This document shows, in pieces, positions 8,232 through 17,050 of a DNA stretch of 46,745 bases. The notes beneath the pieces are model-generated. The model did not search any database, was not told where the DNA came from, and saw only the letters and a list, made by a program, of their open reading frames with translations. Every line of letters starts with the position of its first letter. Position 1 is the first letter of the stretch. Position numbers and translations under genes: made by a program. This stretch comes from Rhizobiaceae bacterium (lineage in GTDB: Bacteria > Pseudomonadota > Alphaproteobacteria > Rhizobiales > Rhizobiaceae), in NCBI GenBank assembly GCA_014238155.1, contig JABABQ010000036.1, positions 1 through 46,745 on the forward strand. Direction: 5' to 3'.

Positions 8232-8591
8232 CTACAGCTTGCGCCAACTTTGTGTTTTGCAGAATATTTTCAAGGCGCAGCCGCGCAGTTTCATTGATTT
8301 TCCAGCAACTTTGGCACTGCCTGAATATTGCTTATCATCAGACGGGTCGGTGATGGTGCCGCTGTATGAGTCGCCTGAGCCTTTAAGTCGACCAATGCGT
8401 TTGCCGGCATATTTGCCGGTCCTCAGCGTGATGCAGTAAGCGCCACCGCCGCAGGAGCCAATCGCCGCTGTTTCGCCTGATTCAGTTTTCCAGTTGCCGA
8501 CGATAGGTTCATCTGCATGGGAAATTGTGGTGCTCCCGGCAAAAATAACCAGCGCTGCCGCAACCGACAGTGCCTTCAGCGATAAAATCAT
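8232..8591 (-). CDS. DUF2147 family periplasmic protein
   Basis: This 119-residue protein has a clear signal peptide (MILSLKALSVAAALVIFAG, cleavage near SHADE). The mature part has VGNWKTESGETAAIGSCGGGAYCITLRTGKYAGKRIG and ends LRGCALKIFCKTQSWRKL, the pattern of DUF2147 lipocalin-like small domains. Four Cys in the mature part probably make two disulfides. Start 8591 is chosen because GAGAGG lies seven bases before it; the longer in-frame start would bury the signal peptide. The function of DUF2147 is unknown; members are often linked to envelope or stress roles. Confidence 0.8.
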   Translation of the reverse strand: MILSLKALSVAAALVIFAGSTTISHADEPIVGNWKTESGETAAIGSCGGGAYCITLRTGKYAGKRIGRLKGSGDSYSGTITDPSDDKQYSGSAKVAGKSMKLRGCALKIFCKTQSWRKL

Positions 8592-8806
8592 GTTTTTTCC
8601 TCTCAAGCCGCAATTTACTAGAATCAATGGCAATTATGCATGCGATTGACAGGCGCGCATATTTATTTGTCAGGCTCGCAGAAATTGGTTGGGGGCAGGG
8701 GGTGGTTCGTGGGATTGGATCGCACGACGGGTTCAAGACCACCTTGCCCAATGCACAAACTTGAAGACGGACCGGGCGCCTAACAGCGTGACCGGGCCAT
8801 TGCGAG

Positions 8807-9796
8807 CTATTCCGGCAATGCTGGCATGCGTCCCGATTTTTCCAACTGCTTGAAGGCCCGCCAGGTGTCTTCGATGCCCTGTTGCAACGAGATCGTTGGA
8901 TAATCAGCTACATGAGTGCGCAACGCTGTTTCATCAAGATCAGGCGGAAACGGAAATTGTGTCCCACTTGCGCTCACCTGCGCTGAACCATCGAGCTTGC
9001 GAACGATTTCCAGACTGGATTCAACCGACTCGCAGCGCCCGTTCATGTCAAATATGTGCGCTCCCTCGCCATCCTGGCTGATCGCCGCAATAAACGCCGC
9101 AGCGGCTTCGCCTGCATAAAGCCAGCTATAGGCCCCTGTGAACGGAATGTCATAGGCCTTGCCCATCGCCGCGGCCTGAATGACAACCGTGGTTTTCGAA
9201 CTCATCCCCTGGTCACGTGCAAGGCCGTAGACAACATTCGGGCGCATGCCAATGGAAGGCACTTGCCAATCTGCCCAGTAGACGAAGGCGGTTTGCTCAT
9301 TGGCCACTTTATAGGCGCCATAAAGGGTCTCTTTGTGGGGGCCGCCAGCGGGGAATGAAAGGGCCGCCACCGATGACGCAAAGGTCAAGCGTTTGATGTT
9401 GTTTGCTCGAGCAGCTTCCAGAACATTGATCGTTCCTTCAACATTAACCCGTGCGCCAAGAGCCGGGTTGGCCGCACAAAAGGGCACCTGCAGCCCGGCC
9501 AGGTGAATGATTGCCCGCACTTTGCGCGATGCTACCAATTCTGCAACAGCTGCTCCATCCGTAACGTCCAGCGCCACCCAGTCGAGGGCTGAAGCGGCCT
9601 GATCACCGATGATCAAGCCAGCCCGGGCAGGGCTTGGCTGCAGATCAGATGCAATCACCGAAACGCCGGATCGGCTTAAAATTGCGCATACCCAGGCGCC
9701 AATGCAGCCTCCTGCACCTGTCACCAGGACAGGGCCATCAAAATTATCTGAAGAAACCAAAAACGGGTCGGTGAGAAAGTCCATGCTTATGTCCAT
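8807..9796 (-). CDS. NAD-dependent epimerase/dehydratase family protein
   Basis: An extended short-chain dehydrogenase of about 329 residues. The Rossmann NAD motif is VLVTGAGGCIGAWV, the acidic strand ends in ASDLQPS, HLAGLQ follows, and the catalytic triad is in SSVAALSFPAG...YGAYKVANE (Ser, then YxxxK). The family uses NAD(P) to epimerise, reduce or dehydrate nucleotide-sugars or related alcohols. The substrate here cannot be read from the sequence. ATG at 9796 is chosen; the upstream in-frame start at 9817 is TTG. It has no close operon partner. Confidence 0.8.
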   Translation of the reverse strand: MDISMDFLTDPFLVSSDNFDGPVLVTGAGGCIGAWVCAILSRSGVSVIASDLQPSPARAGLIIGDQAASALDWVALDVTDGAAVAELVASRKVRAIIHLAGLQVPFCAANPALGARVNVEGTINVLEAARANNIKRLTFASSVAALSFPAGGPHKETLYGAYKVANEQTAFVYWADWQVPSIGMRPNVVYGLARDQGMSSKTTVVIQAAAMGKAYDIPFTGAYSWLYAGEAAAAFIAAISQDGEGAHIFDMNGRCESVESSLEIVRKLDGSAQVSASGTQFPFPPDLDETALRTHVADYPTISLQQGIEDTWRAFKQLEKSGRMPALPE

Positions 9797-10126
9797 ATTG
9801 TTAGGTTGGTGGGTCAATCATTCTGCAACGCGCAGCAGCCGTGTCCAGCAGCAGTGCCGGGTTGGCAATCTTAGATACGTCGTTGGCGAGGTGGAAGAGA
9901 CGATGAAGCCCATAACGGCAAATCTTTCATACTCGTGTTGTAAAATCCATCAAATTCGTCGACGCCAGCATCGATGACCATTGGGCTTGTTGGGTGCACT
10001 GCATTTGTCGATTAATGCAGCTGGTACGTTGAGCGATGTAACTGAAGTGGTCGCATGCGCTGGATTTCGAATTCAACACAGATAAGCGAGCCTGCATCGA
10101 CAAGTCAGACCAATTAAAAATTTTCC
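9797..10126. other. Intergenic region with no gene recognised
   Basis: About 330 bases between the divergent epimerase and the small gene at 10206. Short open frames exist on both strands, but none shows a family motif, signal peptide or ribosome binding site. The right end runs into the MerR-type promoter described separately. Confidence 0.5.
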
Positions 10127-10157
10127 TTGACCTCAAGTAAGGTTGAGGAATTAGACT
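10127..10157 (+). promoter_or_regulatory. SoxR/MerR-type promoter with 19-bp spacer and inverted-repeat operator
   Basis: A -35 TTGACC (10127-10132) and a -10 TAGACT (10152-10157) are separated by 19 bases, the overlong spacer that MerR-family activators correct by twisting DNA. The spacer holds CCTCAAGTAAGGTTGAGG (10131-10148), which matches the SoxR box CCTCAAGTTAACTTGAGG at 15 of 18 positions. It points to the gene at 10206. No MerR-family gene is in the window, so the regulator would act from elsewhere. Confidence 0.7.
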
Positions 10158-10205
10158 GCCAATTGTCGACATCTCCAGTCGATCTATTTGCACAGGAGCG
10201 AACCC

Positions 10206-10514
10206 ATGATTTACCACGTACAGGCCAAGTTCAACAACGATACAGCACCTCAGCTATTCGCAAAACTCACCGACGGCACCGTGGCCGATCAACGCCCGGA
10301 CGGGCCGGAATTGATCGCGTCGATGAAGCGGGCGGTGGTCAATGAAGAAGGCATTATCGAATGGAGCGAAACGTGTTTTTGTTCCAGCCCTTTGCAGCAT
10401 GAGCGAGCAACTGTTCTGGATTTGCATTTTGACGACATCGTCACGCAACCGATCGAATCTCACGCCAATTATGAAGGCCAGCCCTTCATGGAATATTTGC
10501 AAGCGCTCGTCTGA
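10206..10514 (+). CDS. Small hypothetical protein under a SoxR-like promoter
   Basis: A soluble protein of about 102 residues with AGGAGC seven bases before its ATG. It begins MIYHVQAKFNND and ends GQPFMEYLQALV. It has a Cys pair (CFCSS) near the middle and many acidic residues. No membrane segment or signal peptide is seen, and the family is not recognised beyond a resemblance to small conserved alphaproteobacterial proteins. The upstream operator suggests induction by redox-active compounds, a metal or another MerR-family signal. The gene faces the cyclase gene at 10528 convergently. Confidence 0.7.
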   Translation: MIYHVQAKFNNDTAPQLFAKLTDGTVADQRPDGPELIASMKRAVVNEEGIIEWSETCFCSSPLQHERATVLDLHFDDIVTQPIESHANYEGQPFMEYLQALV

Positions 10515-10527
10515 ACGGTTCTGACTG

Positions 10528-11925
10528 TCAGGCTGTCCATATATCAATCGATGTCTTGCGGCCGCGCAGCTTGATGGCCTCTTTGGCCGAGAAATTCACT
10601 TGATTTGGATGCGCCGTCTCTTCCGGCAATCCCGCACGCTGCATAAGTTCCTCACTCACCACGCACTGACAGCCCAGCTCTCGTGTTGATGCCTCTAGTC
10701 TGGAGGCGACATTGACGGTGTCTCCAACGACCGCAAATTCCAGACGTCTGGTGGGCCCAATGTCGCCCAGAATGACCGGTCCGAAATGCACGCCAATCGA
10801 TACTTTGATAGGCGCAATACCACTGGCTTCACGATCCTTGTTGAATTTTTCGGTTTCCACAATCAGTTGCATCGCTGCCTTCAGCGCATTGGCAGCATCG
10901 CCGGGCTTGGTCTCTGGGGTGCCAAATGTTGCCATCACACCATCTCCAAGATATTTGTCGAGCGTGCCACCGTTTTGAAAAATCGAGCGCTCCACGAAGG
11001 CATGATAATGACGCAACAGGTCCATTACCTCTTCTGGCGAGTGTTGTTCGGCAAATTGCGTAAAGCCAACGATATCGGTGAACAATACTGCGACTTCCTG
11101 AGTACGAACCGCGCCAATGTCGCGATCGGTCGAGGCCAGCACATCGACCAGGCTCGAGGGAAAATAGCGCGACAGATTCGCGCGTTCTGCGGCGATATTC
11201 GCCTGCTTCAATAACAGTTGGTTTGAGCGCCAGCCTTTCAGCGCCAGAATTGCCGCGACGATCAAAAAGACCACTATTTCCTGAACGCGAACGGAGAGTT
11301 GAATCCCGTTGGGATCGAGTTCGCTTGCCACAATTGCATGGCCTTCAAATGCAAGCGCAGCGGCTTCACTGAGTTCAGGAATTTCGTGCCCAAACCAGGA
11401 GACGTACAGGAAACCGGCCAGCCAAAGCACCGCCACCCAGGTACCCATGCCCCAGACCGTTCTCCATGAATAGGCGAGAGTGCCAACAGCAAGCAGGATG
11501 AAATAATAGATAAAGTTGTCGAACCGGTAGATCACTGCGGTGGGTATTTCTTCACTGAGAAATGGATTTGGCGTGATGAACAGAACCGTCAGCAGACTGA
11601 AGTCAAGAAATATGAGAGCCAGTTCGGATTTTGAATAGCCAACGCTTGACAGGCGCAATTGAAGCCAGCCCAGAGCAATAAACAGCACAACAAAGAATTC
11701 ATAATACAGAACATTGAGGTTTGGATTCAAAAACGGCAGCAGCAGCGCCACCAATCCAAGCGCGATTGTTCGGGCAATTACCGCAACGCGGTGCCCTTCC
11801 ATTTTTTCCTTCTCAAGCGCCTGAGACAGAAACTGGTTTGAATTGGCCTGTTCCTCCTCCAACTGGCGCAATTGTCTCAGTCGCGTAAACAACTTTAGCA
11901 GCGATGGCATTTTCTGAACCGACAT
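10528..11925 (-). CDS. Membrane-bound class III adenylate cyclase
   Basis: About 465 residues. An N-terminal coiled stretch (RLRQLRQLEEEQANSNQ) is followed by around six membrane helices (about residues 50-250), a short coiled linker (LKQANIAAERANLSRYFP) and a class III cyclase domain (about 265-460). The cyclase motifs are complete: LFTDIVGFTQ, YLGDGVMATFG, GVHFGPVILGDIG, EFAVVGDTVNVASRLE. The product should be cAMP, with the membrane part as sensor. ATG at 11925 has GGATTGAAT before it; an ATG 14 codons upstream is possible. It is the second of two cyclase genes in the window, with a catalytic domain close to that of the PAS-cyclase at 1404. Confidence 0.87.
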   Translation of the reverse strand: MSVQKMPSLLKLFTRLRQLRQLEEEQANSNQFLSQALEKEKMEGHRVAVIARTIALGLVALLLPFLNPNLNVLYYEFFVVLFIALGWLQLRLSSVGYSKSELALIFLDFSLLTVLFITPNPFLSEEIPTAVIYRFDNFIYYFILLAVGTLAYSWRTVWGMGTWVAVLWLAGFLYVSWFGHEIPELSEAAALAFEGHAIVASELDPNGIQLSVRVQEIVVFLIVAAILALKGWRSNQLLLKQANIAAERANLSRYFPSSLVDVLASTDRDIGAVRTQEVAVLFTDIVGFTQFAEQHSPEEVMDLLRHYHAFVERSIFQNGGTLDKYLGDGVMATFGTPETKPGDAANALKAAMQLIVETEKFNKDREASGIAPIKVSIGVHFGPVILGDIGPTRRLEFAVVGDTVNVASRLEASTRELGCQCVVSEELMQRAGLPEETAHPNQVNFSAKEAIKLRGRKTSIDIWTA

Positions 11926-12229
11926 ATTCAATCCGTTTTGTTGCGGCAGCGGTCTCAAGAATAGCATCCAAATTGGAGCGTTTCCGAATTAATTCCTGTT
12001 AAGGTCGCAATTTCAGTGCGAGGAGTTTATCGACCGGTGGCAATTTATCTGGATTGTTGTCACGGCTGAATTTTGAAACGGTACAGCAACTCAAGTGTCT
12101 GCGAAAAACGTCGCTCCACAAATTGATGCGGACCCTCTGGCCGGTCTGATGGAGAAGGTTGAAACTGGGTATACTGACATTGATCGAAACGGGTGGATGG
12201 CGTTGGGTCTTTTGATAGGGACAGTGACC
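11926..12229. other. Intergenic region with no gene recognised
   Basis: About 300 bases upstream of the membrane cyclase gene. It should contain the cyclase promoter (minus strand). Nothing protein-like is seen. The right end is the terminator of the small secreted protein gene. Confidence 0.45.
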
Positions 12230-12262
12230 CCAAAAAAGAAGCGAGAGCCTTTCGGCTCCCGC
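12230..12262 (-). terminator. Rho-independent terminator of the small secreted protein gene
   Basis: Read on the minus strand, the stem GCGGGAGCC, loop GAAA and GGCTCTCGC (one G-T pair) are followed by TTCTTTTTTGG. The stem spans 12241-12262 and the T-run 12231-12240. It lies 40 bases after the stop of the gene at 12302. Confidence 0.8.
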
Positions 12263-12301
12263 AGCTGATTGTCTAACTGAAACTATTTGGAGATTAGAAG
12301 T

Positions 12302-12610
12302 TCAGAAAGATTCCGAACCGACCGCGACGACGGTAATAGTCGTTTGAGCGGTGGTGACGACTGGAATGCCTGTGTTTGTGGCAGCCGTTATGGTGACAAT
12401 GGGTGTGGCGACGTTTGCGGCGTGATGAGCGGCGGCAGCGTGAACGGTGCCCGCGCCGGACGCGGCAATGACGGCATGCACCTTTTCAACTGTGTTGGTT
12501 TTGCTGACGTCAACTGGTGCGTTGCCCAGTGGCATCGCGTCGGCGGCGGGTGCGACAAATGCCAGGCCTGCACCAACTGCTGCGGCTGCTAAAAGGGTTG
12601 TGACTTTCAT
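12302..12610 (-). CDS. Small secreted protein, apparently frameshifted
   Basis: The ATG has AGAGGAAAG before it. A signal peptide (MKVTTLLAAAAVGAGLAFVAPAA, cleavage near ADA) leads to MPLGNAPVDVSKTNTVEKVH. After that the frame turns into an unnatural Ala/Thr/Val-rich tail. The -1 frame of the same stretch instead reads an Arg/His/Cys/Tyr-rich chain ending RSNDYYRRRGRFGIFLNF, with its stop at 12294. That is the usual tail of this small alphaproteobacterial secreted family. So either one base has been lost or gained near position 12505, or the ribosome slips at the GAAAAGG there. The terminator at 12230 shows a complete transcription unit. Confidence 0.6.
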   Translation of the reverse strand: MKVTTLLAAAAVGAGLAFVAPAADAMPLGNAPVDVSKTNTVEKVHAVIAASGAGTVHAAAAHHAANVATPIVTITAATNTGIPVVTTAQTTITVVAVGSESF

Positions 12611-12782
12611 AACTCTTTCCTCTTCCCTGCTGCGTCTCCCCGATTTTGAGGAGTTCTGCTAACACTAATTTGCGCCACCTGAACCCCAGATGAATGTGTT
12701 GAATCGCACAGTGCGGCCAACAACCGGTAAATTCAGCACCGGCAGTGGGACGTTCATACAGTTGTCTTGTCGAGGATAGGGT

Positions 12783-13652
12783 CTACTTTTCCAAATCTAT
12801 TGAAAGGCTTACGTGACAAGCGGGCTGCCAGTAACCAGTAACATGTGGCATCGCCAATATTTTCGTATACCGGGCTTGCTGCAACAGGGATATCTTGTAA
12901 CCGGGGTAGGTTGGGGCGCTTTTGATCCGGGAAATGGCCCGTTGAATATCCACATCTTCAAGCAGGTTGTGGTGGCGCGCCCTTGCGGCAATATAAAGGG
13001 CCTCCTGTTCCGTCAGCCTGAGGCCACCGGGTTTGTTCGCAACCACCATCAGGTCTGCAATCGATGGCGGATAATCCATGCAGAAGGCCAGACGCCCCAG
13101 GCCGTACATCTGGTTGCTCAGCCTGTCCCAGATGACGCCCCTGTCGCCCGGTGGACGATGGGTCAGAGCAAATAGTTGGCCACCATCAAAATCTATCGGA
13201 TCGAAGGATGCAGCAGATTCGTGCAATTTCCGCTGCCGCCAACTCAGATAATAAAAACAGCGGGCCTGGGCCGGAACGTTGCTGAAGACAAGCAACCATT
13301 TGGCAGGATAACCGGTTAATCGAGCCTCAAATGCAGGTTTGAGAAATGGATAGAGTTGTAAAACCCCTTTTTCGATCAGCGCCTCCAGATCGGGGCCGCA
13401 TTCTCCGTTCTCCTGCATTTGATGGAGTTTCCGGCGTTCCTGAGCATCAAGCCCTGCTTCGAAGGGGCGCCCGCTATAAGGCTGGAGTGGGTTTTTTGGA
13501 TGTAAAAGGGGATAAGATTTTCCCTCTAATGCTTCGAGTTTTTCAATAAAATCGATCAGTCGCGCGTCCGAAGCCGCCAAAGGGTTGAAATCGCAATAAA
13601 AAGCCAAAATACCAAAAATATAACAAATGTATCTATTTGAGAAAATAGCCAT
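12783..13652 (-). CDS. Secreted hypothetical protein A of a divergent gene pair
   Basis: About 289 residues. The start MAIFSNRYICYIFGILAFYC has a hydrophobic core and a likely cleavage near PLAAS, so the protein should be exported. GGAT lies seven bases before this ATG; in-frame starts at 13664 and further upstream are less fitting. The mature part is mixed alpha/beta with GECGPDLEALIEKG, QARCFYYLSWRQRK and PPSIADLMVVANKPGGLRL, and several lone Cys. No family is recognised. It faces away from a coiled-coil gene 73 bases away. A similar pair lies at 29936-31123, and the PPS...NKPGG stretch can be aligned with PSALSVLLILNGPDG there. Confidence 0.6.
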   Translation of the reverse strand: MAIFSNRYICYIFGILAFYCDFNPLAASDARLIDFIEKLEALEGKSYPLLHPKNPLQPYSGRPFEAGLDAQERRKLHQMQENGECGPDLEALIEKGVLQLYPFLKPAFEARLTGYPAKWLLVFSNVPAQARCFYYLSWRQRKLHESAASFDPIDFDGGQLFALTHRPPGDRGVIWDRLSNQMYGLGRLAFCMDYPPSIADLMVVANKPGGLRLTEQEALYIAARARHHNLLEDVDIQRAISRIKSAPTYPGYKISLLQQARYTKILAMPHVTGYWQPACHVSLSIDLEK

Positions 13653-13725
13653 GAACTTATCCATCTGGTTTTGGAGCGGACCATAATTGCACGTGAAAAC
13701 GGTTTTATTCAGGCAAAGGCAAATT

Positions 13726-14061
13726 ATGCAATATAACAGTGTGGCACAGGCGGTGCGTTGCGAGGGATTGCAGAAACTGTTGGACGAGGCCGCTAAAATG
13801 CTCAAGGCTCGTCAAAATCACCTCGACCAATTGTTGCGGCAGCGAAATATGGAGCAGCGACAATTGGAAAATCTGAACCAGCAGGTCCAGCGCACAGGAG
13901 ACAAAGAGGGTTTTGCCCGACAAATCTGGCGTGTCGAAGAATCGATCTCAAGTTTGAACGGGCTGATCAGCGACGCTCGGGAAAAACAGAACGCACACGA
14001 AGAACAGGTTGGAGACGTCATTCACCAAATGGCGCGAGCAGGGTGTAACAATGTAGCCTGA
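13726..14061 (+). CDS. Coiled-coil protein with terminal cysteines, partner of the divergent secreted protein A
   Basis: A 111-residue hydrophilic protein with AAAGG six bases before the ATG. Nearly the whole chain is heptad-like helix in two halves (about 15-55 and 65-100) broken at QRTGDKEG, so a helical hairpin is likely. One Cys lies near the start (VRCEGLQ) and one near the end (RAGCNNVA), where they would meet if the hairpin folds back. There is no signal peptide. An in-frame TTG lies 13 codons upstream. The protein resembles the 122-residue protein at 29936 in start (MxY), Cys placement and coiled-coil make-up. Function unknown. Confidence 0.6.
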   Translation: MQYNSVAQAVRCEGLQKLLDEAAKMLKARQNHLDQLLRQRNMEQRQLENLNQQVQRTGDKEGFARQIWRVEESISSLNGLISDAREKQNAHEEQVGDVIHQMARAGCNNVA

Positions 14062-14071
14062 TTCTATGCGT

Positions 14072-16861
14072 TCACCGACCCCGCTTATTCGCCTTGAACC
14101 CGCCGCGCTGGCCGGGTTTGCCGGACGTACTGCGTGGAACGGGACGTTTTGAGGGTAAAGTTTCAGAACCCACCGGAACGCCGGTTGGAGTTCCGCCCAT
14201 ATCGTCGAGGTCGGGTTTGGCGAAATAGCTTTTGTTTTTGGCGTCGGGTGGCTGGCCAGAGGCCCGTCCTCCGGCTTTCTTGCGTTTGGCATCAAGAGCG
14301 CGGCTTTTTTGGGTGTTTTCAATTCCGCTGTTGCGGGCCCATGGATCATCGGCCACCAGCAATTCAGTTTCCTGCAACCGTTTGATCTCATCGCGCAGGG
14401 AAGCGGCTTTTTCAAAGTCCAGATCAGCGGCCGCATCGCGCATGTCTTTTTCCAGACCGTTAAGATGGGCTTTCAGATTGTTGCCGACCAGCGCGCCCTC
14501 TTCGGCCAGACCGACATCCACGCGGACATGATCGGATTCATAAACACTGCCCAGAATATCGCTGATATCACGTTTGATGGATTGCGGCGTGATGCCGTGG
14601 GCCTGATTATAAATTTCCTGTTTTTCACGCCGCCGGTCGGTTTCGGCCATCGCCCGTTCCATCGAACCAGTGATCTGGTCAGCATAGAGCACGACACGGC
14701 CGTCGACATTGCGCGCGGCGCGGCCAATGGTCTGAACCAGACTGGTCTCTGAGCGCAAAAAGCCTTCCTTATCGGCGTCAAGAATGGCCACAAGCCCGCA
14801 TTCAGGAATGTCCAGGCCTTCCCTCAAAAGGTTGATGCCGATCAGCACGTCAAACGCTCCCAATCGCAAATCGCGAATGATTTCAATGCGCTCCAAAGTA
14901 TCAATGTCAGAGTGCATATACCGCACCCGGACCCCGTTTTCGTGCATGTATTCGGTCAGGTCTTCCGCCATTCGTTTGGTCAGCACAGTGACCAGGGTGC
15001 GATAGCCTTTGGCCGTTACCTGTTTGATTTCATCGACGACGTCATCGACCTGGGCTTTGGCGGGCCGAATTTCCACCGGCGGGTCGATCAATCCGGTCGG
15101 GCGAATAACCTGTTCAGCAAATACCCCGTCAGCCTGTTGCATTTCCCAACCACCGGGTGTCGCGGAAACACAGACCGTTTGGGGCCGCATGGCGTCCCAT
15201 TCCTCAAAACGCAACGGACGGTTGTCCATGCAGGAGGGCAGGCGGAAACCATATTCCGCCAGCGTCGCCTTGCGGCGAAAGTCACCGCGATACATGCCGC
15301 CGATCTGGGGGATCGTCACATGGGATTCATCAGCGAAGACGATGGCGTTGTCGGGCAGATATTCAAACAGGGTGGGCGGAGGTTCGCCCGGCTTGCGACC
15401 GGTCAGATAGCGCGAATAATTTTCAATGCCAGCACAAGCCCCGGTTGCTTCGATCATTTCGATGTCGAATTTTACCCGTTGTTCCAGCCGTTGAGCTTCC
15501 AGCAGGCGCCCCGCCTTGGTGAGTTCCTCGAGCCGCCATGTCAGCTCTTTCTTGATCTCCTTGACCGCCTGATTGAGTGTCGGGCGTGGGGTCACATAGT
15601 GGCTGTTGGCGTAGATCTTGACGGATTTCAGCTGGTCGGTCTTTTTGCCGGTCAGCGGATCGAATTCGGTTATCGTTTCAATCTCATCGCCGAACAGGGA
15701 AATGCGCCAGGCGCGATCTTCAAGGTGAGCCGGGAAAATTTCAATCGTGTCGCCGCGCACCCGGAAGGAACCGCGTTGGAAATCCGCGTCGCGCCGCCGA
15801 TATTGCTGCGCCACCAGGTCGGCGAGAAGCTGGCGCTGATTTAACTGGTCGCCCACCGACATCTGGAATGTCATCGCCGTATAGGTTTCAACCGAACCGA
15901 TACCGTAAATGCAGGACACCGAGGCGACGATGATCACGTCATCGCGTTCCAGAAGAGAGCGGGTTGCGGAATGGCGCATCCGGTCAATCTGCTCGTTAAC
16001 CGAGCTTTCCTTCTCAATGAACGTATCGGAGCGCGGCACATAGGCTTCGGGCTGATAATAATCGTAATAGGAGACAAAATATTCCACGGCATTTTCGGGA
16101 AAGAAACTCTTCATTTCGCCGTATAATTGTGCCGCAAGTGTCTTGTTGGGAGCCAGAATCAGGGCAGGGCGCTGGGTCTCTTCAATTACCTTGGCCATGG
16201 TGAAGGTTTTGCCCGATCCTGTGACCCCCAGCAAAACCTGCGTTCGCTCTCCGCCTTCATTGGATCCGGCTTCTGATTTAAGTCCGCCCACCAGTTCGCC
16301 TATCGCAACAGGTTGGTCACCCTTGGGCTCAAATTCACTGACAACTTCAAACGGTTTGCCGCCTTCGGATTTTTCCGGCCGGTCGGGGCGATGGGGCACC
16401 CAGATATCGCCCTTCATTTCGTCGCGGCCGTGTTCGATCAGGTCCGACAGAGCCGACACAGTTGCTGTGACACCGGATGTGGACGCCATTTCCAGCGCTT
16501 CTTCTGCCGATACATTCAGACCAGCAACCGGGTTCAGACCTGCAGCAACACGGGCTTTAACATCGTTGGAGCCACCGATGATTGTACCGCCACCGGTGCG
16601 TTTTTCACCGACTGTGGGATCGGACGCCTTTTTGGCATTTGATTTGGCTTTCTTGGCCCGTGCGGCTTTTTCCGCCTTGCGCGCAGCGTCCTTTTCCTTC
16701 CACTCAGCGGTGGTCCGATCAGTCAGCGACTCACGTTCGATTTCATCTGCCCAGGAGGAAATATCCGCCGTCAGGGGAACTCCCTCCAGCGGCTGCTGCG
16801 GCGCTTCTTCAAAGCCGCTCGGTTTGGTGTTTTTTGATGAAGATTTTGAGGGTCCGGCCAT
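14072..16861 (-). CDS. uvrB: UvrABC system protein B (excinuclease ABC subunit UvrB)
   Basis: This is the damage-verifying helicase-like subunit of nucleotide excision repair. At 929 residues it is longer than the roughly 670 of E. coli UvrB. The extra length is a Lys/Ala/Glu-rich N-terminal extension (about residues 1-165) and a disordered basic tail (last 70 or so), as seen in several alphaproteobacteria. The core has Walker [13 protein letters not shown] (near residue 212), the beta-hairpin [27 protein letters not shown], helicase motifs [14 protein letters not shown] and TIGRAARN, and the C-terminal UVR motif [25 protein letters not shown]. No GTTC-N7-GTTC box is seen just upstream. Confidence 0.96.
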   Translation of the reverse strand: MAGPSKSSSKNTKPSGFEEAPQQPLEGVPLTADISSWADEIERESLTDRTTAEWKEKDAARKAEKAARAKKAKSNAKKASDPTVGEKRTGGGTIIGGSNDVKARVAAGLNPVAGLNVSAEEALEMASTSGVTATVSALSDLIEHGRDEMKGDIWVPHRPDRPEKSEGGKPFEVVSEFEPKGDQPVAIGELVGGLKSEAGSNEGGERTQVLLGVTGSGKTFTMAKVIEETQRPALILAPNKTLAAQLYGEMKSFFPENAVEYFVSYYDYYQPEAYVPRSDTFIEKESSVNEQIDRMRHSATRSLLERDDVIIVASVSCIYGIGSVETYTAMTFQMSVGDQLNQRQLLADLVAQQYRRRDADFQRGSFRVRGDTIEIFPAHLEDRAWRISLFGDEIETITEFDPLTGKKTDQLKSVKIYANSHYVTPRPTLNQAVKEIKKELTWRLEELTKAGRLLEAQRLEQRVKFDIEMIEATGACAGIENYSRYLTGRKPGEPPPTLFEYLPDNAIVFADESHVTIPQIGGMYRGDFRRKATLAEYGFRLPSCMDNRPLRFEEWDAMRPQTVCVSATPGGWEMQQADGVFAEQVIRPTGLIDPPVEIRPAKAQVDDVVDEIKQVTAKGYRTLVTVLTKRMAEDLTEYMHENGVRVRYMHSDIDTLERIEIIRDLRLGAFDVLIGINLLREGLDIPECGLVAILDADKEGFLRSETSLVQTIGRAARNVDGRVVLYADQITGSMERAMAETDRRREKQEIYNQAHGITPQSIKRDISDILGSVYESDHVRVDVGLAEEGALVGNNLKAHLNGLEKDMRDAAADLDFEKAASLRDEIKRLQETELLVADDPWARNSGIENTQKSRALDAKRKKAGGRASGQPPDAKNKSYFAKPDLDDMGGTPTGVPVGSETLPSKRPVPRSTSGKPGQRGGFKANKRGR

Positions 16862-16913
16862 GCCATCTATATGGGACGAATAGGGAACAGATGAAAGGGG
16901 GTAGTGACAACAT

Positions 16914-16931
16914 GCTGACAGATTTGTCAGC
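16914..16931 (+). other. Perfect stem-loop upstream of pcaD
   Basis: GCTGACA-GATT-TGTCAGC forms a 7-bp stem and is followed directly by AGGAGGAG. It lies in the 189-base gap between uvrB and the lactonase-like gene. It could belong to a leader of that gene, but nothing more can be read from it. Confidence 0.35.
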
Positions 16932-17050
16932 AGGAGGAGAGATTATTCTGGCTCCTGACATTAGGCCGTATTTTAAAAGTCACGGACTTGTTGCGCCTGA
17001 CACTGCTTGTTGGCATGGATGGGGCTGTATTCACCAACAGGAAACCTGTC

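Noticed and set aside
16862-16911. LexA box in front of uvrB
   Set aside because: GAAC occurs once (GGGAACAG) but there is no second GAAC at the right distance.
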